Assembly: GCA_903813345.2 (NCBI GenBank) | Contig: CAIIXF020000007.1 | Location: 17,843,564-17,907,563 of the forward strand | DNA: 64,000 bases | Direction: 5' to 3' | Origin: Owenia fusiformis | Lineage: Eukaryota; Annelida; Polychaeta; Sabellida; Oweniidae | Shown here: piece after piece, positions 46,703 through 59,372 of the stretch | Layout: every line of letters begins with the position of its first letter | How positions within the stretch are numbered: position 1 is the stretch's first letter | Made by a program: the position numbers and the translations under genes | The notes under the pieces: generated by a model | What the model was told of the DNA's origin: nothing | The model's database searches: none | Seen by the model: the letters and a program-made list of their open reading frames with translations, nothing else

Positions 46703-49700
46703 ATGAAGATGGATTGTGTTAAACCCGGCAATATAAAAGCCGCTTGGGGTCATCCAGAAAATGACAAAAACATTAACATACATGTAGCAAATGAGTCAGA
46801 TAAGGAACTGAGTGAAAGTATCGAAAAATATGAAAGTTTGCAAATTTTCAAACCTGTTATTTTTAGCATGAAAATGTTTGGATTATACCATAGTACCATT
46901 TTTCATGCCAGTCGGGATACCGACGACGAAGATGAGCTAGATCATGGGAAGAAGCCAATGACGAGGACATGGTCATCATCGAGAGTGTATTCCTTATTTG
47001 TATCTGTCATGTTATTAATAAATACAGGAAGGATGCTCACAATGTTTCGGAATAATGTAGAACTCGGTTCGTTCCTTTATATACGCATTCTGGTTATTCT
47101 TTGGATCATAACCTGTACATCGCAATCGATCATGTGCTACCTGGCATTCGGAAGGACAGACCGTTTGCTGGCACTGATTAAAAGCGAAACCAATCTCCCA
47201 AGAGAGGAGCTAAATATATCAAGATGTTCAAAGTATTTGCAGAAAAGAATTATCATCTATACTGTAGTCGCATGGATCTGTTTCGTCTTTAACACTATTT
47301 ACAATGGCTACGAGGTTTTTATTTCCAAATCTCTTGATCCAATCATGTTGACTCCTTATGAACCGAAAGAAACCAACGAGATGTCTGACATCATTATAAG
47401 AATTTTTGTTTTCATCATCTACATATACTTGTCAGCCGCTTGGATTTTCCCAACGCTATTTTATTTCTCCATATGCGTGGCTGTATGGCTACAGTTTAAA
47501 CGCTTCAATAAAGTTCTTGCCCAAGCTATTAGCGATGACAAAAGATTTAAGGAAAAATTGGATTCATTAAGAAAATACCATCTGAAGCTATGTGTGTGCG
47601 TAGAGCATACAAGCAAGATATTTATAGCCTTTAACTCTGTTAACATCATCACTTGCGGGTGTAACATATGTCTCGGACTTTACGTTATTGTGTGGTACGT
47701 ATCCGATACATTCGCCCTTGTTGTCCAGGGATTCTGGTTGGGCACTGGTTTCGCTACAAGTATTGTTATCACAATGGGAGGAGGCATGTTGAATGATGAG
47801 GCTCACCAGCCACTCGATGCTTTACACAACGTTGAGTATTCTAAAGACGATAAACTCTTTGAGTATAACGTAAGTAAAACTCATAATGTCAATTTAGCTC
47901 AGTATACAAGAATACAGGGTGATCAATAAATAAGGTAAAAGTATCTGGGATTTCTTCAGATTTTACCCAATCCTCATAAAACTTGCACAGAATAATGTTC
48001 AAACATTATTGAATTGATATATAAAGTTACAGATCAAAGTGATGTGATTAGTTAAAGTTATGGTTTCCATAGCAACAGAAAGCATGAAGACCCGGGGCAA
48101 CTACCAAAAACTAAATTTTCAGTCGAAGCACTTTTGAAAATATATTTCAAATCACAATTGAACTGGCATATCATATTCTTATTTGATACTTCATAACTAC
48201 TCTACTTAATGTCCTTTTTTTTAACATACACTGTAGTCCATGTCTTCTACTCCAGTCTTTGAACACCTTTTTAAACCCATTTTCATATAGCCTGCACATT
48301 TTCAAGATAGCTGACTTCAGGTCTTCCCATGAGAAACTTCATCAACTCCCTCTTCAGCTCACCATGAAGGTAAAATCATAAGGGGACAAGTCAGGAGAGT
48401 ATAGTACATGACCTAACAGAGGAAAACCCAGTGCTTCAATGGTTTGTAACGTGAGAATAGCATTGTGAGATGGAGCATTATCCCAGTGCAATGTGAAATG
48501 TTTTGCGGGCCTCTTAGCTTCTTTCTCTTTGCTCTCATCAAATCTCTTCTGTGGGTATTGTTTTTCATCATTGACCTGTGTCGTAGACTTTCTTTGATCA
48601 CATCAGTTTTCATTATATATTTATCTTTTCCGTGACATGAAACATCAAATTTGCAAGAAAATATGTAACAATGAAAACAAAGTATTATAGAAACAATAAA
48701 TGCTGGCATCCACATTTATTTCTTTTCAGTTTGAAAAAGATATGCTTCTATTATTTTTTGTTCAAATTGGATGCAATAAAATTGCCCCGGGTACCCCCGA
48801 CTCCAGTTGCCATTGTAACTATAATATTAACCAATCATATGGTAGAAGTTATACGTATATTCAAATATTTTTATTTAGAAATGTACAAAGTATATTCTGA
48901 CCAAATTTCAGGATGTTTGGACCAATATTTACAAAATACCAGATACTTTTACCTTATTTATTGATCACCCTGTATATATGCCTAAAGAGAGAATATTGGT
49001 ATCTCTGACTATTTTCTCAGCTACCTAATATGCATCAGTATCACCGTTCACAACATGACCATTGTGATCCTGATCATGTAAATGATAGAGTACAGCTAAG
49101 AATAAAAACATGATCACCACCTTTCGAGGCCTGTTCTCCAATAGGTGGTGATAAAATAATAATCTTTGTTGTCGGCTGAAATGAGGTTATTGCTGTATTG
49201 ATTTGAGGACAAAACATAAGTAAAAATAAATCATGCTTTTTTGCCTTTTATTTCCAGATGTATATGTTTCTCAGTAAGCTTAAAGCCTCTTCAATTGGTC
49301 TAAGTGCTGCAGAATTATTTATCATTGACAAAACAATGATACTCAGCGTAAGGCCTCATTTCCAAACGTTGATTAGGATAGAGTATTGTAGTTCTTTAAG
49401 TTTTAGCCTTCTTTGTCAACTTTAGCCAAGGCATATCTTCAGCCCTAGGAGCAATGATTTGACGAGAGCTCAGCTTCAGATCATTTACATTTAAGTTCTT
49501 AGTGGACATATACATGATACTCAAATCTGGATGGATTCATTATTAGTTTTATTTATAATGGCAATGCCGCATTTTAATGCGCGGTATTCTAGTAATCAGA
49601 CGTACATTTTACAAAATGCATTGCAGAAACTTACTTCTGGTTATTTATTTTTAGATTGGAGGCCTCATTGTGACATATTTCATACTTATGGTCCAGTTCC

Positions 49701-49750
49701 GCCCATCAGATGTCAGTATACCTAGTGTGATATGCAACTGTACCGTTTAA
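46703..49750 (+). CDS. Gustatory-receptor-like 7TM chemoreceptor 2
   Basis: Three exons with phase-0 introns, 46703-47869 (389 codons), 49258-49347 (30 codons) and 49655-49750 (31 codons plus stop), give 450 residues. The layout is identical to receptor 1 and the sequence strongly similar: shared segments include ILSMKMFGLYHST-like, LTPYEPKETNEMSD, IYxYLSAAW and MGGGMLN. The last exon has TYFILMVQFRPSD and ends CNCTV. It belongs to the insect gustatory receptor superfamily and is a tandem duplicate. The first intron contains a mariner element; the stop codon lies at the left edge of a minisatellite made from this same exon. The open frame runs past the donor to 47929, where it enters the mariner end; that extension is not expected in the mRNA. 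Confidence 0.88.
47915..48972 (-). mobile_element. Mariner-family DNA transposon (degenerate)
   Basis: The 1,058 bp element has terminal inverted repeats of about 34 bases (outer end CAGGGTGATCAATAAATAAG) and is flanked by TA on both sides, as expected for Tc1/mariner. On the minus strand between about 48615 and 48190 lies transposase sequence: HFTLHWDNAPSHNA, LYSPDLSPYDFTFM and, in another frame, EDLKSAILKMCRLYENGFKK. Frame changes and stops show it is inactive. It lies in the first intron of receptor 2. Confidence 0.9.
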
Positions 49751-51190
49751 TAACGCAAAATAACAATAATCCTAATGTGATACGTGACTGTATCGTTTTA
49801 TAAAGAAAGATGGCAGTATACCTAATATGATATGCAACTGTACCGTTCAATAATGCCAAATAACAATAATCCTAATGTGATACGTGACTGTACTGTTTTA
49901 TAAAGAAAGATGGCAGTATACCTAATATATGATTTGCAACTGTACCATTCAATAATGCCAAATAACAATAATCCTAATGTGATACGTGACTGTATTGTTT
50001 TATAAAGAAAGATGGCAGTATACCTAATATGATATGCAACTGTACCGTTCAATAATGCCAAATAACAATAATCCTAATGTGATACGTGACTGTACTGTTT
50101 TATAAAGAAAGATGGCAGTATACCTAATATGATATGCAACTGTACCGTTCAATAACGCAAAATAACAATAATCCTAATGTGATACGTGACTGTACTGTTT
50201 TATAAAGAAAGATGGCAGTATACCTACATGTAATATGATATGCAACTGTACCATTCAATAATGCCAAATAACAATAATCCTAATGTGATACGTGACTGTA
50301 TCGTTTTATAAAGAAAGATGGCAGTATACCTAATATATGATATGCAACTGTACCATTCAATAATGCCAAATAACAATAATCCTAATGTGATACGTGACTG
50401 TATCGTTTTATAAAGAAAGATGGCAGTATACCTAATATATGATTTGCAACTGTACCGTTCAATAATGCCAAATAACAATAATCCAAATGTGATACGTGAC
50501 TGTACCGTTTTATAAAGAAAGATGGCAGTATACCTAATATATGATATGCAACTGTACCATTCAATAATGCCAAATAACAATAATCCTAATGTGATACGTG
50601 ACTGTACTGTTTTATAAAGAAAGATGGCAGTATACCTACATGTAATATGATATGCAACTGTACCATTCAATAATGCCAAATAACAATAATCCTAATTGTG
50701 ATACGTGACTGTACCGTTTTATAAAGAAAGATGGCAGTATACCTAATGTGATATGCAACTGTACCGTTCAATAACGCCAAATAACAATAATTCTAATTGT
50801 GATACGTGACTGTACTGTTTTATAAAGAAAGATGGCAGTTTACCTAATGTGATTTGCAACTGTACCATTCAATAATGCCAAATAACAATAATTCTAATTG
50901 TGATACGTGACTGTACCGTTTGATAAGGCAAGATGGCAGTATACCTAATGTGATTTGCAACTGTACCATTCAATAATGCCAAATAACAATAATCCTAATG
51001 TGATACGTGACTGTAGGCCTACCGTTTGATAAAGAAAGATGGCAGTATACCTAATGTGATTTGCAACTGTACCATTCAATAATGCCAAATAACAATAATC
51101 CTAATGTGATACGTGACTGTACCGTTTGATAAAGAAAGATGGCAGTATACCTAATGTGATTTGCAACTGTACCGTTCAATAACGCCAAAA
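49703..51190. repeat. Minisatellite derived from the last exon of receptor 2
   Basis: About 15 copies of a roughly 100-base unit follow head to tail. Each unit is itself two diverged halves of about 49 bases: one with TGATATGCAACTGTACCGTT and AATGCCAAATAACA, the other with TGATACGTGACTGTA and AAAGAAAGATGGCA. The first half-unit is the final coding part of the receptor (GTATACCTAGTGTGATATGC, encoding the ending before CNCTV) with its stop codon. The array therefore grew from coding sequence. Reverse-strand frames in it are repeat artefacts. Confidence 0.9.
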
Positions 51191-52989
51191 GACATGGTCC
51201 GGCTTCCCCCCCCCCACTAAGATGCGTGGGCCAAGAACGGAACTGAGAACTCCATGGATCGTTATGCTCTTTGCAATACTAGAGTCTTTTTAGATTAATT
51301 TTGAATGAAAAGATGGCGATAAATCATAGCGGCAGTATGGTGTTGGATTTGATAAAAGACGGATAATTAGAGAATATTTTTGAATCGTAAATGTAATAAG
51401 CAACTTTACAGTTGAATAAATTTGAGGTTCGCAACTTTTTTAGGTCTTGCGAATTGCATACAAGGTGAGCAAAAGATATAACCCAAACAAATGATAACAA
51501 CGTCTTCCATCATGGATTTGAACTCATATTTGGTAGGGCTGGATACAGCTGATAGAAACTGATGGAAGTCTTAATTTATTGAATTTTTTTTTCTTAATAG
51601 ATTAATGTCAAACCTCGTATGGACTTAAAAAACGTATTCTTTTTATGAGCATGAAATATCAAACAATCCCCTTTTAAAAGCTGGTTGAAAACATACTTTA
51701 TCGACAATTGGAAATTATCGAAGCACATCATAGTAGATACATCATTTGTATGTTATAGTCTGAGTTTACATTAGCAAACGTTGATTTTTGTCTAAAACTC
51801 ATCATTAAAGCTGTTTTTTAAGAATTAATAAGCAACGTTTTCAGTATATATCGCATGGTCATGGTAACCAGTTGCGTTGACATTAAAATAGCACACATTG
51901 AATGACATTTATATTAAAACATTTGCCCTTTTTATAATTGTGTCTTCTTTGTGTTAACTGCAATCATCGTTTTGTACTTATTAGTTATTCGTATTCTATT
52001 TCTTTAACATTCTACGTGTTGAAAGCAAACGCATACAGTTTTTTAAATTCACGTATCAATGTTTTCCCGTTGCGCGGTTGTAATAAAAAGGAAAAATCGG
52101 CTTTCCGGAATTTAGCAGCAGAGTCGTTCATGTCTGATCTGAAGTGCAATCAAGGGTGAAAAAGAAAAATATGTTCCAATGGTCGATATGCAATATTTGT
52201 TGGTCTCCACTGTATCACTCGAAGGTTGTTATAAAAGAACATTATTACTGTTGTAAAACTTTTATTTTCTCATATGCATTTAATACTAATATGAACCGTT
52301 CTTTCTCCATGTAGAGTACATTATAGGTAAGCACAATCAGCAAGGCTTTTGCTTCATATAATAGTCTCATGTTGCAAATTAATGACATAGACTTCCTCAA
52401 AATATTTAGTTGTATATCATGATAAGTTAAATGTTTGGATTTGCACTTTTTAATGGAAAATTAAATATATCGCAGACATGTAGTGTAAAATCGCCACGAC
52501 ATGCCAAGAAAATTTCACCTCTGTACTTCTGTCTGTGACACCTTACGCGTTAAAGCCCCTCTATGTTTGCATTTTTATTTTCATAATCTGCAAGGAAAAA
52601 ACTGATAATGAAGGTGAAGGTAGACGTCGAAAAACTGATGACTTTGATGACTTTTTGAAATCGTCATTCCAATGGGAAATGGTGGTTTCGGGGCAAATGA
52701 GATTTCGGGATATCTATTCAAGAAAAAAATTACCAAAAATTATTATATGAGCCAGGCCACAGGAAAAGGAGTCTTATCACAGATTTTTCAATATTTTGAA
52801 TTTTTGTTTATCTTAAAAAGCACAAAAAGACCTTTCAAATGAGCCATGACTTGTGTCTTAAAAATTTTCCCATGCATATATGGACCAAAAAGTTGGATCC
52901 TAATTTAGCACATTTTCCTCTTAATCTTGGGCACATTTTTGGCTCTGTTGCACAATTTTAATTTTTGTGATAAGACCGGTTTTCCTATG
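51191..52989. other. Gene-free AT-rich region
   Basis: After the minisatellite there is a short C run and then about 1.8 kb of AT-rich DNA. The open frames at 51938-52159 and 52535-52750 lack domain features, splice structure or compositional signs of coding. I see no RNA gene. Confidence 0.4.
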
Positions 52990-53267
52990 GCCAGGCTCAT
53001 ATATAGAAAACTGAATCGTCTATTTATTTTGCCTGTTTAGTGTTAAGTTTACTTTGTTAACATTAACGTTACAGAGCTTCAAAGTTAATTTTGGAAATTA
53101 TTTACTCACTTATTTTGGGAGAAATTTTCTAGAAAAAATAGTTTGACTTTGGAGGCCTATAACTTTTTTTAAACTTCAAGAAACACATCGTTTTTGTGTA
53201 AGATAAAGTGAGCAAATTCAATTGTCAACTTAACTTGTATTTTAAGAGAACTCGGATGGGTGGATAT

Positions 53268-55340
53268 ATATATATTTTTTATTTTTATTTATTAAATTAA
53301 TCATTTGTACAAAGAGTACATACAATAATACAGTGTAAGTGGCTGTGCTTTTAGCATTATTAGCCACGTTCTACAATTACAATATACAATGTATTCAATC
53401 AATAATATTTGATTAAAATAAATGAGATACAATAGGATAAAAGTTATTTTGTGGAGGATTTCAGACATTTACACATCGCTCGAAGAAAATGGCACTGCAC
53501 TTTAAAACAATCAGATTCTCAGCTCTACTTAATGTTTTTTCACCATTGAGGATCAGAGAAAGTTTATCACGTTGTGTCTTATATTTACGGGAGTATTGTA
53601 TATTCATATTTTTTAGTTGGTTTTCTAATTCAGTCCAGAATGTTAATCTCAAGTTACATCGAAAAATCACATGGCTGGTTGTTTCACTGTTAATACCACA
53701 TGAGCAGATGGGGGAATTTACATTGGTAAAGTTATGCGAGTAAAGGTGAGCCTTGAAAATGAAATCACATCGTACTCTGTTAAATATAATTTCTTGGTTT
53801 CTTGAGATGGACAGTTCTGATGAGTTAATGACAGTTTCGTTAAAAATATTTCTTTTAAGGCTGGATTTAAATATGCTTAAGCTAGATGAGTTCTTTATAT
53901 CAGATGGCAGTAGATTCCATTCTGATATTGTTTTTGAGATACAAGATCTTTCATAAAATTTGGATTTAACTGGTAAAATATAGTCAAGTTGGTGTCTTAG
54001 TACATGTGTTTGATTTCTTTTTAGTGATTCAAATATCTCAGTAACATAAGAAGGCAGCAAGTTGTTGTGAGCTCTATACATAAAGGAAGCTCTATGATAT
54101 TGACGTCTTTTTGAGAGTGTGGGCCAATTTAAAGTATTCAACACTTTTGTGGCTGATGTTCCATGCATGTCACCTGAACAAATAAGTGCAGCTTTATAGT
54201 AAAGGCGGTCTAAAAGTTGTAGTTTTGTCAAATTTGCACATCCGTAAAGAATGTCACAATAATCAAAGAGTGGCAAAATAAAAGACTTAAGACTTTTAAC
54301 GGATTTATGAGTTTATCTATTCTTGCTACAAGTTCAGTAATGTGATAGTCAAAAGTGAGATTTTTGTCCAAAATCAACCCCAAGTGCTTGTGATTGTTTA
54401 CTCTTGGTAACTTGTCATTACCAAGGGAAAGATCTGGGGTCAAAATTTCGCGCTTTCTTGGATTAAAAAAAGTCATATCTTTACTTTTACTAGCTTTGAA
54501 GTTTAATTTTCATGTATTTGACCATAAGAGAATTTTATTTAGATCCTCTTGTAATTCATTATTCTTAGCAGCTGCTGTTTCAGCTGTGAAGGATTGGTAA
54601 AGTGGCGTGTCGTCTGCATATATAAAACATTTGGTATTTAAGTTATCAGGTAGATCATTGATATAAATTAGGAACAGGAGGGGGCCTAATATGGAGCCTT
54701 GAGGTACTCCTGCGTTTATATGGTTCATCACAGATAGTTCAGACTCATGGCCATCCAAAACAACTTTTACTTGTCTATTTGATAGGTAAGATTTCATTAA
54801 TTCTTTGATGTTATGACCAAAACCATACATTTTCAGTTTTTTTAATAGTAGCCCATGGGGCATTGAATCAAAGGCGGCCGAAATGTCAAGATAAATCCCC
54901 CTTACATTGGCCCCATTTTCAATTTCATTAGTTATGACATCAATTATACTTAAAAGCTGTGCCTGGGTGCTGTGACCTGGCAAAAAGCCACTTTGGAGGT
55001 TATAAAATAAATTGTTCACAATGAGATGGTCAAAAAGTCTTTTGAAGATTACGCGTTCTGCAACTTTAGATATACAGCTCAGGAGAGTGATAGGTCTATA
55101 ATTTTTTACATCTGTTTTGTCTTTACTTTTGTGAATTGCTACAACGTGGCCTATCTTCCAAGAATGGGGGTATTTATTAAGAATGAACATTTTGTTTAAT
55201 AATTTTGATAATATGGTTGAAAGTGATGGTGCTGCCATTTTAAGCATTCTATTGCTTAACATGTCAGGGCCAGTAGCTTTATTTGTATCTAACCCAAGTA
55301 AAATGCTATATACCTCTCTATCATTAGTAGAGAGTAGGTA
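53268..55340 (-). mobile_element. Dead, 5'-truncated non-LTR retrotransposon (CR1/Jockey-like)
   Basis: The minus strand encodes a reverse transcriptase from the finger region (NKATGPDMLSNRMLK at about 55300) through NYRPITLLSC, GIYLDISAAFDSMPH, GVPQGSILGPLLFLIYINDLP and the catalytic FIYADDTPLY, then a C-terminal region (KHLGLILDKNL; SRWNLLP-like; a CSCG ending). There is one in-frame TGA at about 54512 (where a Trp codon is expected) and one frameshift near 54290, so it is inactive. The endonuclease and ORF1 are missing. GGTGGATAT flanks both ends (53259-53267, 55341-55349) as a target-site duplication. The target is a copy of repeat R1. Confidence 0.92.
53461..54276 (-). pseudogene. 3' part of the retrotransposon ORF2
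   Basis: This 271-codon frame is the C-terminal region that follows reverse transcriptase in CR1/Jockey-type elements. It includes LPLFDYCDILYG, a basic helical stretch and a Cys/His-like SPICSCGINSETTSHVIFRC segment, a zinc-knuckle-like ending. It is out of frame with the upstream 54476-54228 part because of an indel near 54290, and so is not a separate gene. Confidence 0.8.
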
Positions 55341-55620
55341 GGTGGATATTTTATCATATGACTTGCGGCAAACCTACCATTTCCTATTTGTTTGACAGGG
55401 AAATTTCGATTCCAAAAAACATCAAATTGTCATCAATTTTCGAAAAATTAGAAAATTTTGGTAAATTTGAAGGTAATAGAAATATAGTCAAGTTCAACAA
55501 ACTTCTGCATTATTAGTTTTTTCTTTGCAGTTTATGAAAATAAAAATTCAAACATAGAGAGGCTTTAACACGTAAGCCAATGGGGGGAAAGGGTTGCCAA
55601 ACTCATGTAGGAAAGTGTAG

Positions 55621-56279
55621 CATTCACGAATTCATCTGCCGCCAGCTGCTAGGATCTTAAAAGCGAGGCAAATATGTGGCAAGACAAATTTGATTAAAAC
55701 GCCAAATAACACTATCGTATGGCTTGATATTCAAAAACTGAAGAAAATCTCTGAATTCATATAACTCATGTTTGGTTTGATGTTGTTGAGTTTGTCATCC
55801 TGACATCCAAAACGTACATGTCAATTCACTGTAAAATGAATCAAATGTCTAGCGTTTAATTTTCTTTTTATGACACATTTATTTCGCTTGTTTTATATGC
55901 TTCTTGATTATTGTATATTCGTTGTTAGTTTCGATTAGAGGAAATTAACCGAACATATTCAGGTAACTTAGAATGTGTCACCTTCGCTCCATCAATATAC
56001 AGATAATTGCACTCAAATTATTTCCTAGGACCGGAATGATATACAGCAGCCATTACCCTGCCCGGAATCAACTATCAAATATGCTCAGATGACAGAACAT
56101 AGTAAATATAGAGATTTCGCAACTCACTTATAGTATGTTTATTTCCTTATAACTTATGAAGGTTTGATCACACCCTCATTTATCGCGCAGCCTCATACGT
56201 TCATAAGCTCATACGTGAAAGCGCAGCTTATGCTATGCGTAGAGAAATAGATACATATACTTTTCTCTATATTTCTTAG
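55621..56279. other. Gene-free region
   Basis: No ORF, RNA or repeat structure that I can support lies between the R1 copy and the fold-back relative. Confidence 0.35.
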
Positions 56280-57035
56280 AAAAAAATCAGACATTTCTTT
56301 TGTTCTTGGTATCATAAATATTCGGAATGAAATGAAACATCTATCCGAACCTCATTGGAACAAAATGACATAAACACAACGTGTTTAGATCTCTCAACAT
56401 TGTAATTGTACAAAGGAAAGTTTGGTTGATTTAAAAAAGTATTTTGTTAATGAAATAAAAGGTTTATCTTAATTTTTATCTATTTTGGGGGTTTTTGTTT
56501 TAATTTTTTGAATACTTGTTGTTACATCAACCAAACTTTCCTTTGTATAACAATAATATTGAGAGGTCTAGGAAAATGTTGTTTATGCTATTTTGGTCCA
56601 ACAAGCTTCGGAAAGATATTTTATTTCATTCTCAAGAATTGGTAAAAAGGAACAAAAAACAATTGCACTAAACAACACAAAATGTTAATAAAACAGTTAT
56701 ATAAAACTTATATATACTTATTTGACACCCTGTATATATATATTATTGTCACATTAAATTGTTGTCTATCAGTCAACATTACATAAATTACCGTGTTTTT
56801 GTGATTTTGTAACATGAGGACTATGGGGAATCAACCCGAACAAGAAGTCACATTTTCAAAAAAATCAAATATTCAAAGTTGATAGACAATTTTCGAAACT
56901 AGATGCACTTTTACATGCAGTTTTCAAATATGACATCACTTTGACTGAATTCTGAATATTTAATGACGTAAATCAAGATTACTTCTGCTCGCATCTAGTC
57001 TATTCAGTTCACCATATCGATACCAATCCTTTGGC
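56280..57035. repeat. Fold-back element copy joined to an R1 fragment
   Basis: The region 56280-56780 is homologous to 13100-13620 and, like it, carries an internal inverted repeat (TCCGAACCTCATTGGAACAA against the complementary block at 56600). The right part 56800-57010 is an inverted R1 fragment, and 57005-57035 ends with the same terminal word as the 13 kb element (CGATACCAATCCTTTGG). So R1 and the fold-back element occur within one mosaic here. Confidence 0.6.
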
Positions 57036-59372
57036 GTTTCGCAAAAATATGTACTTTTAATAAATACGTATAGATACGACGTCAGATACTGTACATCACG
57101 GCGTAACAGTGTAATTGTTCATTTTACCGACAAAATGCAACGATTTACGCGATAAATATGCGCAATGCTCCTCCAAGTAATTGCAAACGTTTTAATATTC
57201 GTGGAATCTTCTTAAAAACTTCAAGTTTTGTTTAGATTAATGTGCGCTTCAATACAATTCTATATTCAAAAAGGTTGTGTCACGATATACAGAATTAGAA
57301 TCACCAGAAAGTAGACATTTCAAACCCTACCCGTTTTGTTCTTTGTCGCGCTTTTCGGCCCTGCGCTCTCGTTGTCGCACCGTCTTTCTAGACTCTTTCA
57401 CAATGCCCCTTGTCATATTCAACTGATAAACACAGACGGGAAGATATTAAGGATTGTTAAATGCATTATTTGTAATTTATTTTAACTCGAATATTTAGTT
57501 TTATTTATTTAAAGCAATGAATAATAAAGGAGAACATATAATACGCTAACGGCGTAACGTCTTATTTTGTAAAGGCTTCACTTGGGGTTGCGGTGATAAA
57601 ACGATGTCTATCTCAATATATACTGGTTCAATTAAATGAAATTAATTGTATGTAGTAAGGGGTATATCTAAAAGAACATGCTGAAACATTGGAAAGTTTT
57701 GAATGTTTATCCCTTAATTAGAAATATTTGAACTCAAAAAATGAAACGTAATTTTGTGAATTTTTCACATGGCTTCACTTCATATTTCTTTCAATTTATA
57801 CTTCTTACAGACTGAATTTTAATCGAAATGATATAGTTTTTTGATAAAAATATAGAAATTATATGCCTTTCAGGAATCAAAAAAGAATAATTCACCTTTC
57901 AAACGATTTAATGTTTAATTGATCAAAATATATATCTTGTTGTTACGAAATTCTGCCTGTCGACACTTTTTTTGCATAAATATAAGCGTTAAGTTAGCAT
58001 TGTTATATTATGACGTCATCACACATAATCTGTTTGTCTTTTCCAAAATGGTGAATTTAAATATTGTGAAAATTTGAGAAAGATCCGTTGGGAAATGAAA
58101 AAGTTATCTTCATTTTTCGTTTAAAATTAAAATCACTTTTCTTCAAAATGTTACAGTCGACACCCGGTTTTAGCATAGAAAGTCGCATAATACGGCTTGC
58201 GTGATTCTCATTTAAAAAGTCCCAAATCAGTTATTTGGAATTCTGATAGGCAAAATATTTCATGGACATACGTGTTCAACTGATGACGAAAAATTGTAGA
58301 AAAATATGATTTTGCTGACGAGATATTGCGGTTTTAAAAGTAAGTACGCATTAAAAATGCAGTAAAATGCCGCGATGTACAGTATCTGACGTCGTATCAT
58401 AGAAATGTATATTTCATCGATCAACTCTAATGTTCTTTTTACCACTAATAATTGTTCACCCAAATCCTTGTTTATAAGGTGGATTAGATAGTGACATAAC
58501 TTAATTAATGCCAAGTATTACTATGATTCCCTACCAATAACTATGTCTATGTCTGTAAGTATTTACTCATTTTAAAAACAATTTGCAATGTGCGAAGGCT
58601 CCTTATGAATCGATAGAGCTGCGCGACAAATGATGAAGTGCTTCACACATTTTCTACGTTTTAAACACAAGGGACTTATAAAACGCGCTATGTATTTAAG
58701 TGTGTCATGAAATCTCTTTATTTTAATACGCATTTTATTTTTGAAATCTATTTTCAACCTTCAACAATGTTTTGTCCAACATCCACTGATTTATATCCAG
58801 ATCGTTGCCGATTCTGGACATTTTATGAATAAATATTACTAAAACATATACAGTATTAATGCCAATAATATATTTTAGTAATGTCAATAAATTGAACGTC
58901 AATGAGTTCTTATCTACGATCAATACAAAACTACATATGTACACAAGTATACACAAAGTTATCATTAAAATAAAAACTTATTGTATCACAAAATACTGGA
59001 CGTCAAAATGACTACATCTCACCCATAAGGATGTTGAGTTGACGAAGACGTTTCTCCATGTTTCCCTATATAATAGCATTGCAAATGAAAACGGGCTTTA
59101 GGATTTGATATAGGATTTTTACTTTAGTATGAAGTGTGACTCTTGATGCCACACCCACGATAATTTTCATCCCACATATGTTATTTAGTCTCTGCATGTA
59201 CCATATACCCTGCGTGCAGAGTCTAGTTAAAGCTCTCTTTTAAGAAGTGAAGTCAAACGAATGCAAAGGGTATGTATCATAGTTTTTTAGAATATTATTG
59301 TTGTTTGAGCATGTTCGTTCAACGTGCGACAACAACACTTTTATCATTGTTGTTTCACGACACTGAAGTATT
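57036..59372. other. Gene-free region upstream of GPCR 3' end
   Basis: The 2.3 kb is AT-rich. Several short minus-strand frames (58260-58965) contain runs of hydrophobic residues but no start context, domain or consistent splicing. I find nothing that I would annotate. Confidence 0.4.

Larger units (their letters stand above)
52990..55620 (+). repeat. R1 repeat copy split by a retrotransposon
   Basis: The parts 52990-53267 and 55341-55620 align one after the other with the intact copy at 43300-43780. The break is at GGTGGATAT, which is duplicated. The R1 copy was therefore present before the retrotransposon inserted. Confidence 0.7.

Noticed and set aside
47870-47929. Extension of receptor 2 first exon to a stop in the mariner
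   Set aside because: GTAAGT at 47870 is a strong donor, matching the same position in receptor 1.
49822-50679. Minus-strand repeat ORFs (units like RYTAIFLYKT)
   Set aside because: They are read-through of the minisatellite; period and content follow the DNA repeat, which starts from the receptor exon.
49703-51190. CRISPR-like array
   Set aside because: There are no unique spacers; the units are contiguous, and the genome is an animal's.
58260-58965. Hydrophobic minus-strand ORFs
   Set aside because: AT-rich DNA produces such Ile/Leu/Phe-rich frames by chance; there is no splicing or domain support.
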